Shown: positions 20,707 to 32,204 of the stretch, in pieces | How positions within the stretch are numbered: position 1 is the first letter of the stretch | How the letters are laid out: each line of letters begins with the position of its first letter | From: Gonapodya prolifera JEL478 | Taxonomy: Eukaryota; Monoblepharomycota; Monoblepharidomycetes; Monoblepharidales; Gonapodyaceae | Length of the DNA stretch: 64,000 nt | NCBI GenBank assembly: GCA_001574975.1 | Contig: KQ965752.1 | Coordinates: forward strand, 66,802 to 130,801 | Direction of reading: 5' to 3' | Translations under genes and position numbers: made by a program | The notes under the pieces: model-generated | Told to the model about the DNA's origin: nothing | The model's input: the letters and a program-made list of their open reading frames with translations, nothing else | The model's database searches: none

Positions 20707-23700
20707 TCAAACTTCAACACCATTCCCCACCCCACTAGACTCCTTACTCAACGATGACGGCGACCGCATTGGCGCGAACGCGGAGCTCGCGGGAGGTGCC
20801 GTCGACACTGCCTTTCCCCCAGATGCAAGAAGGTGGTGAGCGCCGGTGAAGACTTCACGGACGTTGGATTTGTACGAGAAGTCGTCCTACACGGCGCATC
20901 GGCGCAAGAGAGCCGCGGGTCTTAGATACCCAAGGCTTATCTGAATTGCCCAAGAGCCACGACTCACCTCAGCTTTCACCAGCACCGCTTCAATCGTCCT
21001 CAACTTCTCCTTCCAAGCTTCCCATTCCTCAGGTCTCTTGGCCTCTTCCTTGACCACCGGAACGTATTTTCCGTCCTTGAGCTCCTGGTACCGCTTACCG
21101 CCCTTCTGGAACAGAAGGACCTCGGTGGCCATGCTCACTTTCACGTTGGCTTTCGAAATGATCTCGGATTGGACGTGGATCGTGCGGTCGGTGACATGTG
21201 TGATTGAGGCGTTGGTTTCGGAGATGATGGACGCGAGACGTGAGGTGGTCGAAGAGACGGATTGCAACTCTGGGATAGTTGTGGCGGCGGGGTCGGCAAT
21301 CCGGAAACCGTTCCACCGAAATGCTGCAAAGCTCACCTCGCTCCGCCTCCTTCACATCCTGCACAAGAGTCCTCAGCTTCCTCGTGAGATCTTCGATCGC
21401 CTTTCGCAACTGCTGCTGCCCCGCCAAGCCCCTCCTCCCCTTCTCGGCCTCCAGTCCAATCATCATTGCGACCCCACCGCCAGCCTTGGTCCCGATCGTC
21501 TCGCGCCTCAAGATGCATTTCTCCATCTCCTGGATCATCTTTTCTTGGAGCTTTAGGAGTGACGACAGGCGGAGTTTCATTCGGTGAATCTCCGCGCGCA
21601 TCGCGACGAGGTCGGCTGAGCCGACGTTTGGGTCGAGTGCGTCTGCGGTTTCTTTGACGATTTGGATCTTCTTTTCCCATAGAAGAATCTGGCGTCTTGG
21701 TTTCCGAGGGATATTTAAAGCTTCGTCAAATCCCCAACAAACATGAATCAACTTACTCCAAGTCCAAGAAACCTTCCTCCGCCTTCTCCTTCTCCGTAAC
21801 CAGTCTCTCATACGCCTCCTCAAGCCGCACCGCTTCATCCTCCGCGTCTCTCAGTCTTCCCCTGTATTCATTCTCCAGTCCCAAGTTCGCCTCTTCTAGA
21901 CGAGATTGCTGGACTGCCTGTTGCGAGATGAGGGTGTTAATCCGGACGAGAGTTTGCTGCAGCTGGCGAATGGAGCGGGCGTGTGTCGCAAGGACCCGTT
22001 CTTGCGATTCAAACGCACCTGTGATGATTGAGACTTACGTTAAGCACCAACCGTGTGCTCACTCCACGCCAAATCTATCACTTACCGTTCAGCTCGACCT
22101 TCTTCCTCTCCATCACTGCACACTTGACTCTCAAATCCTTCATCTCCTCCTGCGATTCTTCCTTCCTCTTCACGATGGCGACGAGATCATTCTGCGCTCG
22201 AAGCCACGCAGCCTGCAGCTGTTCCAGCTCAATTTTCTTGGCTTGAATGTTCTTGGTGAGGTTCGCGATCGTCGCTTCCAGCGGACCAAGGTTGGCGTCC
22301 TTTGACCATAATTGTGTTGTTGATGCTTCGAGATCGAGGGTGCACCGGATGTGCGATTCAGCTCACCTTCTTCCCCGCCAACGCATGTTCCAACTTCTTA
22401 TTCATCGTATCAAACTCGGCTTGCTTCTTCTGTATCTCATCGTTCCTCCTCTTGACCTCTTGCTCGTACTTATCCACCGTCGCATTAAGCTCCTTCAACT
22501 CCGCATCCACTTCCACGGTACGACGTCGCTTCTCCGTGTTCTCCTCAGCCAGCATCGCGGCGTTGACGCCCGTCTGCCCAATCTCGTTCATGGACTGCGC
22601 GAGCTCGGCCTCGACCTCGTGCACAGCTTTTTGCATCTTGGACAGGTTCCGCGCTTGGCCCTTGGCGGACTTCTCGGCCGATCCGAGGCGCTGAGCTTGC
22701 TCGGCCACGGCTTGTTCGGCGGCGGCGGCGGCACCGGCGTGTACTTGGATCTGCTTCCCGAGCTGAGCGACCTCGGCGGCGACTTGAGCCCGCTCCCGGT
22801 CCACACCGGTCAGTTCTTGCTCGGTCTGTGCGAGAGATTTGGCGTGGATGGCGTGCGATTCACGCAGACGGTCAAGACGCTCAGACGATAGCTGGAGGTG
22901 GCGGTTCAAAAGGTCCCGCTCAGATTGGAGGCGGCGAAGGAGCGAGGTGAGTGTTTGGTGACGGGAGGTCGACATAGACAAGTGGCGGAGGGTAGACGTG
23001 TGCTCCGTGGTGAGGGTTTGAAGGTGTGATCGCATTTTGCTTCAAGTTTCACGGGTGTAAAGTGAAGACTGAGGTGGTCAGGAAACAGTGCACCACGTAC
23101 CCAATCGCATCCCCGACCTCCTTCGCAACTCCATCCCTCCTCTCCACTCCTTGCACCGCCCTCCTCCACTCCCCCGCCAGCCTGTTCTTCTCAAACCCGA
23201 GCGCCTCTGCCTCCACCTCCGCCTCCTGGACGGTCTCCCTCGCCCTCCTTGTCTCGTTCCGCTGAAGCTCCAACTGCCGCGTCAGCACCGCGCTCTGGTC
23301 CTCGAGGTTCTTGAGCTGCAGAGTCAGGCGGTCAACGTACAAGTCCTGAGCGAGTTTTTGGGACTCGAGGGTTTGGAGGTCGCGTTCGGTCTTGAGGGCG
23401 GTGGTTTTGGCGACAGAGGTTTGAGACGAAAGTTGGGTTACGTGGAGGTGGAGCGTGTGCAGGCTGGATAGAAGCGCGGCCTGTTCGGTGCGATGGGCGG
23501 CCACTGAAAGGTGCAAATGAACGTGATTTGGAAACACATGAGGGATGGGGTCAAGATGATGGTACCAAACAGTTCACCCAAAGGCGAAAAACATACCATT
23601 TCTCTCCTGCTGCTCAACTCTCCCACCAACCTCCTTCCACACTATCCTCTCCTCCTCTCTCCTCCTCTCCCCGTCCTCTCGTGCCCTCTTAGACCTCTCA

Positions 23701-24620
23701 AGATCGTCCTGCTGCTTCGTCGCGCGCTCCTGCAGCTTGACGAGCTCGCTCTGCAGAGTATACAGACGGGACCCGATGTCTTCTCTCCGCGAGCGGGCGG
23801 TCTGGAGTGAGTGTTGTTTGGTGGTGAGGAGGCCGATGAGCCGGGTGAGGTGTGCGGTGAGCGAGGTCCGGAGGGAGGCTTGAACGCGGGCGAGGAGGGG
23901 CTGGAATTTGGTAATGAAGGGGAGCGTGAGGCAGCAAAGGGAGAAGATGTAGGTCGTACATTCACAGGCGCAGTATCCGCCAGTCCGTGACATAATACTC
24001 ACGTCGTCGGGATCCATAAGGGCTTCATTCTCCGCTCGCTCGATCTCTTCTTCACTTCTCATCCGCATCTCCACGCCTCCAATAGTAACCGTCGTCCCTG
24101 TCTCGCCCCCTGCCGCTCCGCCATCAAAAGCGTTCGCGGTCTGTGATGTTGCACTATTCACGATTCGCTCGACAGAAGCCTGGAGCTGTGCGAGTGGTGG
24201 CGCGTCCAGTGCATCATCGAAGGGAATGTCAGTTTCGGCATCCGTGTCCTCGAAGGTGGTGAACGTGCCGGCGATGGGTGCAGGTAGAGAGGGAAGGGGC
24301 GGTAGACTGTCTTCGGTCACCAACTCCGACGGATCGCGCGCAGAGCTTGTTCGTGTCGGTGCAGATTGGGGTGGCTTCCCTTCACCGTCCTTCCCAGAGA
24401 CAGGTCGCAAGGAATCCGTATCCACAGCAGCCAAATCAACATCCTTAGCGCTAGATTTGTGTTCTCCGCCGCTCAAGGATCGCTCCACGCCGTTCTTCTC
24501 CCGCGTTCCGTCTGTGTCCAGGGACGCGACGTTCTTGTCCGCGTCCAGACTCTCAATCTGCGTCGCCGTCACGTTGATCGCAGTTGTGGGTGACGCTCCA
24601 TCGTCGAGCGGAGACGGCAT
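20707..24620 (-). CDS. CCDC40: CCDC40 homologue, axonemal 96-nm ruler coiled-coil protein
   Basis: CCDC40 (FAP172 in Chlamydomonas) pairs with CCDC39 along the doublet microtubule of motile flagella and sets the 96-nm repeat on which radial spokes and inner dynein arms dock. The N-terminus (ATG at 24620) is acidic and disordered, ending EEEIERAENEALMDPDD. Almost everything after it is heptad-patterned coiled coil over about nine exons, for example TTKQHSLQTARSRREDIGSR and LREEAYERLVTEKEK-like helices. The diagnostic block is near 21540-21690: LLWEKKIQIVKETADALDP, then EIHRMKLRL and MEKCILRRETI. These match the conserved C-terminal CCDC40 motif. The last exon ends at 20707. Exons join in phase with GTGAGT- or GTAAGT-type donors, and no break is seen. 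Presence of this gene implies a flagellated zoospore stage. Confidence 0.9.
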
Positions 24621-25068
24621 GTCACGAAACGTGAATGTTGAGATGTGGAGGTTAGTGCCAGATAATTGGTAGCGTTGGACCCAGTCGTGGCGCTTCTGAG
24701 AGCGGCGACTGGATACCTAGCTTCAACAAGACTCATCTTACTGATTGATTAATATTCTCCAGTGAACTGTTCGATACTTCGCGGTCACCTCTTTCTGCAT
24801 GTACGTTCCATAGAGTGCTCAGGAGAGATCCCCCGAAAGACTAGCGTGTATGAAGAACGTGCCCAAGTCATGAATGGAGTGCCACCCTCAAACTTTACGT
24901 CTCTTCCCGGTATGTATGACTCTGCCTTCACGAGGAACCATTTTTGTTCGGCCGCAGCACCTTTTCACCGCCATCCAAAAGACCCTTTCCAACGCGCCAC
25001 GAAAGTTTACTTTTCTGGGACTCTGCAATCCATCGGAATCGCCCCATACTCTCCTCCTCTCCGCCAAA
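24621..25068. promoter_or_regulatory. Divergent promoter region between CCDC40 and a small basic protein
   Basis: About 450 bp separates the two start codons, which face away from each other. It must contain the CCDC40 promoter, probably active at zoospore formation. I see no motif that I can name; the sequence is not repetitive. Confidence 0.4.
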
Positions 25069-25485
25069 ATGCCCGGCTTCTTCTCCTCGCTGTCCTCGCT
25101 CGCGTCCCTTGTTTATTCAGCCTCATCCTCCACACCGCGAACACCGGCTGCCCCTCCGCCGGACGAGGTCCCTTCGAACGCCATGGTCCATAAACGCGGG
25201 ATCCGCAACGCCTCGGCGCGTCTGGTTTCGACGCTCTCGAAATTCGGCGGTGGACAGAAACGGAAAGTCAGTCCCCAGCCAGACCCGAAGGGCGCAAAAC
25301 CCATGGGCGCGGCGGTCGTCGCAGAACCGGAATGGGTCGAAAAGTGGCGGGAGTTTGAGGACGGCTGGGCCAAGGGAGACCATGCGTTGCCACAGTTTGA
25401 GCCCGAGGTGTCGCAGGAGAAGGAAGAAGGCGGGGGTTGGGGGGACGATGTCATGGCGAGCTTAGGGCATATTGCGGTGGTCTAA
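25069..25485 (+). CDS. Small uncharacterised basic/acidic protein
   Basis: Open frame of 138 residues from the ATG at 25069 (context gccaaaATG). It begins MPGFFSSLSSLASLVYSASS, which could form an amphipathic helix, then a Pro-rich stretch and a basic block (VHKRGIRNASARLVSTLSKF). The end is acidic and Trp-rich (EPEWVEKWREFEDGW, then GGGWGDDV). No family is recognised. The frame is open further upstream to 24874, but those residues do not look coding. It is divergently arranged with CCDC40, so a shared promoter and expression time is possible but not shown. Confidence 0.5.
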   Translation: MPGFFSSLSSLASLVYSASSSTPRTPAAPPPDEVPSNAMVHKRGIRNASARLVSTLSKFGGGQKRKVSPQPDPKGAKPMGAAVVAEPEWVEKWREFEDGWAKGDHALPQFEPEVSQEKEEGGGWGDDVMASLGHIAVV

Positions 25486-27649
25486 GGACGTTTTACGGGA
25501 GAGATGGTGCGATCGAGAAGATTTGGATTGGAAAGGACATTCAGAATCGTGTCGCAGTTGTGAAACGTATCATGTCGTGAAGGATTACCCCGCTGGAACT
25601 CGCTCGAACGAGGGCCGGACCCTCTCTGGAATTGGACTGCTTTCGAGGTGGAATTGGACTGGTTGTGTGACGGCGGGCTCTCCTTATGGAATCGAGGAGG
25701 TTGAAACCGACCTGTCACCGGCGAATGTTCGAACACAGTTTCCTCTCCTCCCCTAACCCTTTACCTTGCATTACTCGCTGGAACCCTCGCTTCATTCAGC
25801 GCACTTGCTTACCCCCTCCTTCCAAAGACTTTCCATGTACCGGGACATTTCATCGGCGGATAGCCCCTTCGCCCCATTTATTTTCTTGCTGTTATTGTTT
25901 TGTGATGGATTTGGTATTTCAGTAGCTGAACTGTGATGTAAATTGTGTCGCAGTAGAAAGAATGTTGCATTCACTTAGCTTCCACAGCCCCACTTCGGTC
26001 ATTCTTCTCTTGAGGTCCCAAATGAAAGTGTATTCGTGTTTCCGCAAGTGCGACTAGCTTGAGCTAGACGCTTTCCCAAAGCTGTGAGCTTTGGTCATGC
26101 TCCTTACTGTGAGTATGTGTCGGAGAGTCAGTCACAGTATGGTGTGAAAAGTTGGAAGCGAGGATCTAGCCTCTTTCTGCACATCAAAAAGGCCCACAGC
26201 GGGACACTTCACCTTCCACGTTTGAGCTCACCACTCCTTGGCTCATGGCTTGTTGATGAAATCTGGCAACTAGCATTCTTTTGTCACATTGAACAATCAT
26301 CATGTTCTTGGAACGATGAATATTTTTGTGAAGAGTCTTCTCGGTCCCGCGGCAGGAGCTTTGCGTAAATTGCCAGGAGTTAACGTATGAGACATCAGCT
26401 GGTGGGCGCCGTGACGAAAGTTTTAAGCGCATTTTTACTATCAAATGCCTTATGCGTGAACATTAATCTCCAAACTGTCCGCAATTTTGAAAATGCAGAG
26501 TAGACTCGGTGCTATACGATTTACCCACACGTGATACTTTTTGTGGATTGGAGCGATTTCACCTCCTGGAAGGTTGACGTCAGTCCACATATTCATCGTT
26601 GTACGGTTGAATCTGTAGTTCATGACACCTTGAATGATGTTTTTCTGAGGCTCTCGATCCTCCCATCACTGTCTGCAGCATTTTCGAAGGTCATCACTGT
26701 GGTACCACCTACCGTGGCGCTGATACACACTCAATAGTCTTCAACGAGTTGCTGGTTGACTGTGTGCGCACAGGCATGAATAAATGAGCGAGATTTTTGG
26801 GTTATGTATGGTTGCAGGTTTGTGACCTCTTGTCATAGCCTACAGCTCGCCGCACCACTCGTCCCATCGCGCACGCTTAATAAGCTAGCTTCACTAGCTC
26901 TCTGCAGCTTCCTCAAGTAGCAAGGCTCAAAAGCAAACGTGACGTCATCACCTTGCAATTGCCAGTATTTCTGCTGCACGCCGTCACAAATGGAACTTCG
27001 ATCGGGTCGGTATGGACAGCAACGACGTCGACGCAGGATGTTGCACGAAATTGAATTGCAAAATTAACTGAACGAGCTCTTGCAACCCGGATCCCACATA
27101 TGGCTATTAGACAATTCCCGTGCTTCGATGATAAGGTTCTGGTGTCCAACAGCGAATGTGACTTTAAAGCGACCTCTAATCCCAAAATGCGATAAAAAAC
27201 AACCACTTTAGGAGCGAAAAAAAAACATGAAATTATGTGGGTGGACGAAAGGGCTTCAGTTGTTGAAATCGTAGCCTGTAGCGCACATGTAGAAGTTGAA
27301 GACAGTGTGCCCGTTGAGCAAAGTCGTCAACGAAAAACTCTCAGCGGACATGGAGCTGCGACGGGCGGGAATGCCGCGAGTGCGGAAACGGAATCGCAGC
27401 AGTGAGTGCAGCGTTGGTGGAGTTGACGGGTGGCGATTCCTGTGACTGACCCGTCTTCCGGTGTTCCGCGGATGTGTCCGTCCGTGGCAACTGCACACTC
27501 GCACGGCAGCACTCGCACTCGCAGCTGCACTACTGTGTCTGTGTCTGCGATCTTAAGTGTCAGCGGCAACTTCCGGTACGCTCTTCACGTCGTTCTCCTT
27601 GTCGAACGGGCCCCTCTTTCTACCCCTCTATCACCCCACTTCGATCGTT
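25486..27649. other. Intergenic, low gene content
   Basis: No gene is recognised in about 2.1 kb. Minus strand 27569-27256 is open in two frames and one reads into a stretch with several Cys, but no family fits. There is no tRNA, no rRNA and no clear repeat. Base composition is AT-richer at 26.0-27.3 kb than in the flanking genes. Confidence 0.4.
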
Positions 27650-28369
27650 CCCAGCGTAGGTCCCATCCCGCCCCCCAACCACCCCCCCAGGACCCCCGCG
27701 GCCTCTCCAATCCCCGACGACCCACCCTCCTGTCCCACTTGGCGTCCCTCCTACCCCCCGTCCTCACCCACGCTGACGTACAGGGAGTCCCCGCCCCCTC
27801 AAAGGCGGTCGTGCAGCCTGGGAAAGTGTATATTACTCAGAGAGGGTATAAGGCGGAATGGGAGGGTGACGTCGGAGTGGGGCCCAGGGATCAGGCGGCT
27901 GTGACGAGGTGCGTGGATGAGGTGGGGGTTGTGGAGGGTGAGCTTTTGGGGTGGGGCGGCGGAGGGCCTGGGGTCTGCGGTGACTTCAGGTAGAGGACGT
28001 GTGCCACTTGCCGTCCAACTTTTCCCCTCCCCCACCAACCAGGCATGAACCATTCCACCGGCGCCGCCGGTTACTTGCCGCCATCGTGCTGATCAAAGAC
28101 GAAGCCTCGGCGCGTCGGGAGGCGAACGCAAGCTGCGCGAGTGGCCGTGTACCGACTGCGGGTGCGATGGGACTCAGACGGAGGTTAGGAGGACGAGTAA
28201 GGATGGGAAGAAGGTGCGTTTGCGTTGCGTGGTGCGGGTGGGGGTTTGGTGTGTGCGGGGTTGTGTTGACTGGATTCCCCCGCCAGGCCTAGTCACACAG
28301 CGTATCTGCGACTCCTGCTTCAAAGCACGTCGCAAAGCCCGCGAACAACGCACCCTCAGCAGCATCTAA
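27650..28369 (+). pseudogene. Decayed copy of the SH3 plus GATA-like-finger gene
   Basis: This is a partial paralogue of the 3' half of the gene at 50131-52517. Matching segments in order are HLASLLPPVLTHADVQG (there VFASLLPPVMTYLDVDG), VVQPGKVYITQRGYKAEWEG (there VVQPDRTYVCQRGFRAE), AAIVLIKDEAS (there PAIILVKDAS), PCTDCGCDGTQTEVRRTSKD (there RCSSCGCDGTQTPVRRTSKD) and RICDSCFKARRKA (there HICDECFHKRRA). The introns sit at the same places. The frame changes at least twice between these segments (near 28069 and 28127), each fitting one missing base, and the ectodomain and membrane helix are absent upstream. It is most likely a dead 3'-truncated duplicate about 23 kb from its source. Confidence 0.7.
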
Positions 28370-28825
28370 GCCGGGATCTCGGCGGCCGCGTCGAATGGCG
28401 TGCCGTTGGTGGAGACGTGAGTGGCCGGGGCCGGAGGTGCTGGTGTGGGAGGGGTGGGCACTTGGGAATATTGCTGCTGTTGGATCTCGGGTAGGAATGG
28501 ATCTTGACGACGGCACGGGGCGGACCGGAAAACAGGAGAAGGTGTGATTTTGCAAACACGTCAAAGAGTGGTGGTTTTTACAATTTTGCTACGACACGGA
28601 GTGCACGAATGTCTGTGTTATTTGATGTTTCACGTTGTTACGTAATACATGGTGGCATTTGTCGAAGAGCGGAACCAGTCCTCCCGTATCAAGAGACTAC
28701 ACAAATAAAAGGTGACGACGAGGCTAGGCTGCTGACTCGCAGTGTGATGATGGCGCCGCAGGCGTTGTGGAAGCGCCAATGTCTGGGTGTCAGTCTCAAT
28801 TGAGAGACCGTTGTTGCGCCCGGAA

Positions 28826-29536
28826 TTACACTGCCGACGTCAGCTTCGCCACCGCCCGCACCGGCGCGCCATCTCCTCCCTCCAGGCGTATCGGCATGAC
28901 GAACACCTCCACACTTTCACCCCATGCCTGACCATCCAGGACCTCACCCAGCCCTCTCAAGTTCTCCACAATGATACCCCCCTGCTGCGCCAACACGAAA
29001 TGCGTGGCCAGCGAGAATGCGCTCGGTGGGTCGGACGGGTCTGGTGTCCGGTCGACACTCAGGGCGTCAATTCCAACACACCGGATCCCGGCGTCTATGA
29101 GGATGGTCGCGAGGGCGGTGGATGGCCATGGGTGCGCGAGGTAGTTGTCAGGGTGGGTGGAAGAAGGGGGGAGGTCCCAGTGGGCGTCCCACCCCGTAGC
29201 GAAGAGCACAATCACGCCGGGTTTGAGCCTATCTCTCACGTCCTGTAGAACCTCAGGCCCGAACTCGGTTCTGGGCGGCTTCCCGCGCACGTCAACGACC
29301 ACCGCGGGGCCAGCGAACGTCTCCAGCGGCACCTCGTCCAATTTCGGCAGGGAATTATCGACGTGAAATGGCGCGTCGACATGGGTGCCCGATTGCGAGC
29401 CCATGTGGACGTGCAGCACGTTGACCCCGTCAGATTGGCAGGTGAGCGCGGGGATGATGGAGACGGCAGGGTCGCCCGGGTAGACGCGCGTTCCGGTACG
29501 CAGCGGGTGCGAGAGATCGATCCAGCGACTGGGCAT
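28826..29536 (-). CDS. Cyclase-family (kynurenine formamidase-like) metal hydrolase
   Basis: A single open frame of 236 residues. The family motif HxGTHxDxPxH is present as SQSGTHVDAPFH (residues about 47-58), with the His and Asp residues that bind zinc or manganese. The N-terminus (WIDLSHPLRTGTRVYPGDP) and the middle (FATGWDAHW) are typical of the bacterial KynB/cyclase family (Pfam Cyclase, PF04199), and length is normal (about 210-260). Members hydrolyse N-formylkynurenine or related amides and lactones; the substrate here is not known. The ATG at 29536 precedes a canonical start of the domain. It stands alone, with no pathway neighbour in the window. Confidence 0.8.
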   Translation of the reverse strand: MPSRWIDLSHPLRTGTRVYPGDPAVSIIPALTCQSDGVNVLHVHMGSQSGTHVDAPFHVDNSLPKLDEVPLETFAGPAVVVDVRGKPPRTEFGPEVLQDVRDRLKPGVIVLFATGWDAHWDLPPSSTHPDNYLAHPWPSTALATILIDAGIRCVGIDALSVDRTPDPSDPPSAFSLATHFVLAQQGGIIVENLRGLGEVLDGQAWGESVEVFVMPIRLEGGDGAPVRAVAKLTSAV

Positions 29537-29683
29537 CCCTTGTGGAGCGTGGAATGGGAATGGAGGCGACGAAGCGGGCCGCAGGCTCGATCACAACGAA
29601 ACATTTTTGCACTGACATTATAGCAGAAATACTCCTGCGATACACAAATATCTCTTCTAAAAATAAGTACGGGGTCATTACTC

Positions 29684-30777
29684 TTAATCTTCCTCGTCGT
29701 AAATATTGTCATCTTCATCAATCCCGTCCAGATACCGATCGATATCGTTTCCAGTATCAGAGTACCGGAAATGCGCCTTCCCACCAAACTCGAAGAGCAC
29801 CTTCCTTCCATGCAGTTTGGCGATGTACCTGATCTCTTGAGCCATCCGATCCAGGTGGACTCGCGAATGGAAAATCCCCGTGCTGCATGTGCAGATGATC
29901 TTGAAGTACTCCGACCCCGGCATGAGTTTGAAGAAGACGATCCATCTTGAATCCGACAATGTCTCAAAGTATGTGAGTTTGTAATCAGCCGACTGATGAT
30001 CATGCTCATCCCACCCGGCTGGAGGGATTTCTGGAATGGACCCACCGTCAAGCTGCAAAACAATCTTGGTGACTCGAGGAGGAGTTGCCCTTAAAGACGT
30101 CGCTGCCCTTAAGGGAGTGAACCAGAAGTTCTGGACTGTCAAATGTCAAATCTCCATGGTAGAGCACTGCACCTGACTCCGCGCATTTGTGAACCTTGCC
30201 AAGTCAACTTATGTGGCTGATAACGTGGAAAAGTGTGTGGTAAGACGGAGAATTCAGTGTCGCCTCGGTAACCATTCCAAACCGAACTGCGATCTCTGGG
30301 GAGTGGTCGGATGGTGTGAAAGGATATCGCTGGTTCTTTCGAGAGGAAATAACCACAATTCATCGACAATGGGAAATGTTCCAAAAACTTGATAAGGCTC
30401 GAATGTCGTGGCTGCATCCCAAGTAACTCCTGTTGTCTTCTCTCGTACAATATCAGGATTGTGAAGCTACTCCTCGACGGTCAAATCCCTCTGAACGTCT
30501 GTATCTCCAGATGCTGTCCTTCTGCGAGCTCCCTTGCAATCGCTACTGCCTCCTCCCATGTGGAAACAAACACTGCTCTGTGCGTCTGAAGTCCGGGAAA
30601 GTCCCCCGGTTGTAGGAAGAAGTCGCACCTGTGGTTTAGGCAACAGAAGTGTGGGCTTTGGAAGGGGCTGCAGTGACCGTCATCAGCTATCGTTGCCAAT
30701 CGTGGTCCCAAGTCCTGGAAACTCGCATTTTGCAAAATTTTATACACATGCTGGTAATTTGTCAATGCTGCTGCCAA
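29684..30777 (-). CDS. Uncharacterised protein, exon structure uncertain
   Basis: Three open segments on the minus strand look coding and probably belong together: 30777-30481 (KILQNASFQDLGPRLATIAD and EEAVAIARELAEGQHLEIQT), 30450-30139 (ISFHTIRPLPRDRSSVWNGY), and 30142-29684. The last ends in a very acidic tail (GNDIDRYLDGIDEDDNIYD). Between them a third frame reads AVLYHGDLTFDSPELLVHSL, which also looks coding, so one or more introns or frame changes are missed. No domain is recognised. The fragments of ordered sequence suggest a globular cytosolic protein. The gene may be broken. Confidence 0.4.
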
Positions 30778-31001
30778 GCTTCAAACAATTTTTCGAACCA
30801 TCAAAGACAGAACACGGCAGAGCACATTCCCGTCAATTTTCCAATTCGAATCTCGTGATATGTCGTTCACAACTACCAATGGCACCTTTCTTTGGAGACC
30901 TTTCGTCACGTTGAGTCTGTGCCGTTGCACTCAGCCACACCCTGCGATTCCATCCCTTTCTCTCCCACCCGCGCGACCTCTGCCCACTCTCCGCATCTGC
31001 A

Positions 31002-32204
31002 ATGGCGCACCGCAAGGCAGCGTCGTCTGGTACGTGCTCTGCTGCGATCCGCGCTCCCCTCGCTGCCGGCGCTGACTTTTCCAAATCGGGATGGTATCTC
31101 TCCCCTTCCTGGATCCGGTCCCCTCCACCCGTCTCTCGCCGCGACTCCGACCCACGCTCGATCGCAGCCACCCGCGGTCTTCTGCTGATTGCTGTCCTCG
31201 CGCTCTTCGTCCCCACGTTCGCCCGTGAGTCGTCCCCCATTCACGGTCCTTTTCATCACGTTCTCATTCATCCACCCTTCCAGAGACCCCGTTGCCCGCC
31301 TGTCCAGACGGCACATTCAACGCCTGTCCCCAAGCTAATGCGGCTCGGGGAGAGCTGAGCGTCTTCTGCCAGCAGCCAGCAAGAATCTGCGCTTACACTT
31401 GCAACAACATGTGAGTGCCGGAGACATCTACCCGGACGTGGAAAGGGCACGCATTGGGCTCAAACGACCGAGATTGTCCGAGAACGAACTTCGGATCCCA
31501 CGCAATCACCTTGCTCTCCTCACTAGACGATAACTGACGAAACGTTCCATAAAGGGCCACCTGTACCACAACCAACTGCTGCCCAGTTCCACGTAAGTCT
31601 ACTTCACCCTCCCACCTCACTCACTGTCACTCACGCGTTCACTCCAGCCCCGCCGCCACCGCCCACTCCTCCGGGTCCTCCCCCTCCTCCTCCCCCACCG
31701 GGAAGCGCTCCCCCTCCCCCGCCTCCCCCGCCTCCTCCTCCTCGTAAGTCTTCAATCTCACTCTCTCATCTTTCCCCAAGTTTCTAACCCCACCTTCCAC
31801 CAGCTCCTCCCCCTCCTCCTCCCCCGCCCCCGCCCGCACCTCCCACAACCACGACCACCCGCGCCGCAAGCCCGACTCCACCACCGGCGACCACCCCGTC
31901 CTCATCCTCGTCCGCGGCCGCGTCCACGACCTCGGCCGCCGGCTCGTCCGCAGGGGGCCAGATCGTGACCGCGAGCGCTCCCGCCGCGAGTAGCACTGTC
32001 GCGGCTCAGGCTACGGCCAGCCCGACGCCTAAGCCTGGTGGTGTTGCTGAAGGTGCGTTTGTCGTGTTGTTGCGTGGTTGGTTTTCTCTTGCTCTAACTC
32101 CCAACTCTTTACGCCACCGTCACCCTCCACCACCAGCCGCACCCATGTCCGGCCTCTGGAGCCTCGGCGCGGCCCTTGTGGGAGGTCTTGCCGCGCTTCT
32201 TTAA
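31002..32204 (+). CDS. GPI-anchored surface protein with Cys-rich module and polyproline stalk
   Basis: The ATG at 31002 opens a 57-residue leader and a hydrophobic segment (GLLLIAVLALFVPTFA) that fits a signal sequence. Exon 2 carries the Cys-rich module: PACPDGTFNACPQANAARG, then VFCQQPARICAYTCNN. Exon 3 adds ATCTTTNCCPVP. The next exons encode long proline runs and then Ala/Ser/Thr-rich sequence, a probable O-glycosylated stalk. The last exon gives AAPMSGLWSLGAALVGGLAA and ends in LL, which fits a GPI-attachment signal with no cytosolic tail. All introns are short with standard sites and join in phase. The Cys module and its phase-2 intron recur in the genes at 50131 and 55746, so this is a GPI-linked relative of those membrane proteins. 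Role in the cell wall or surface sensing is inferred. Confidence 0.65.

Noticed and set aside
21095-21838. Alternative minus-strand frame through CCDC40 read as one long ORF
   Set aside because: Its last third is a different frame of the CCDC40 exons and crosses introns; the spliced reading keeps the CCDC40 motif and coiled-coil pattern throughout.
24226-24672. Plus-strand reading frame opposite the CCDC40 start
   Set aside because: It overlaps the first CCDC40 exon completely and has no domain; the minus-strand frame continues into spliced coiled-coil exons.
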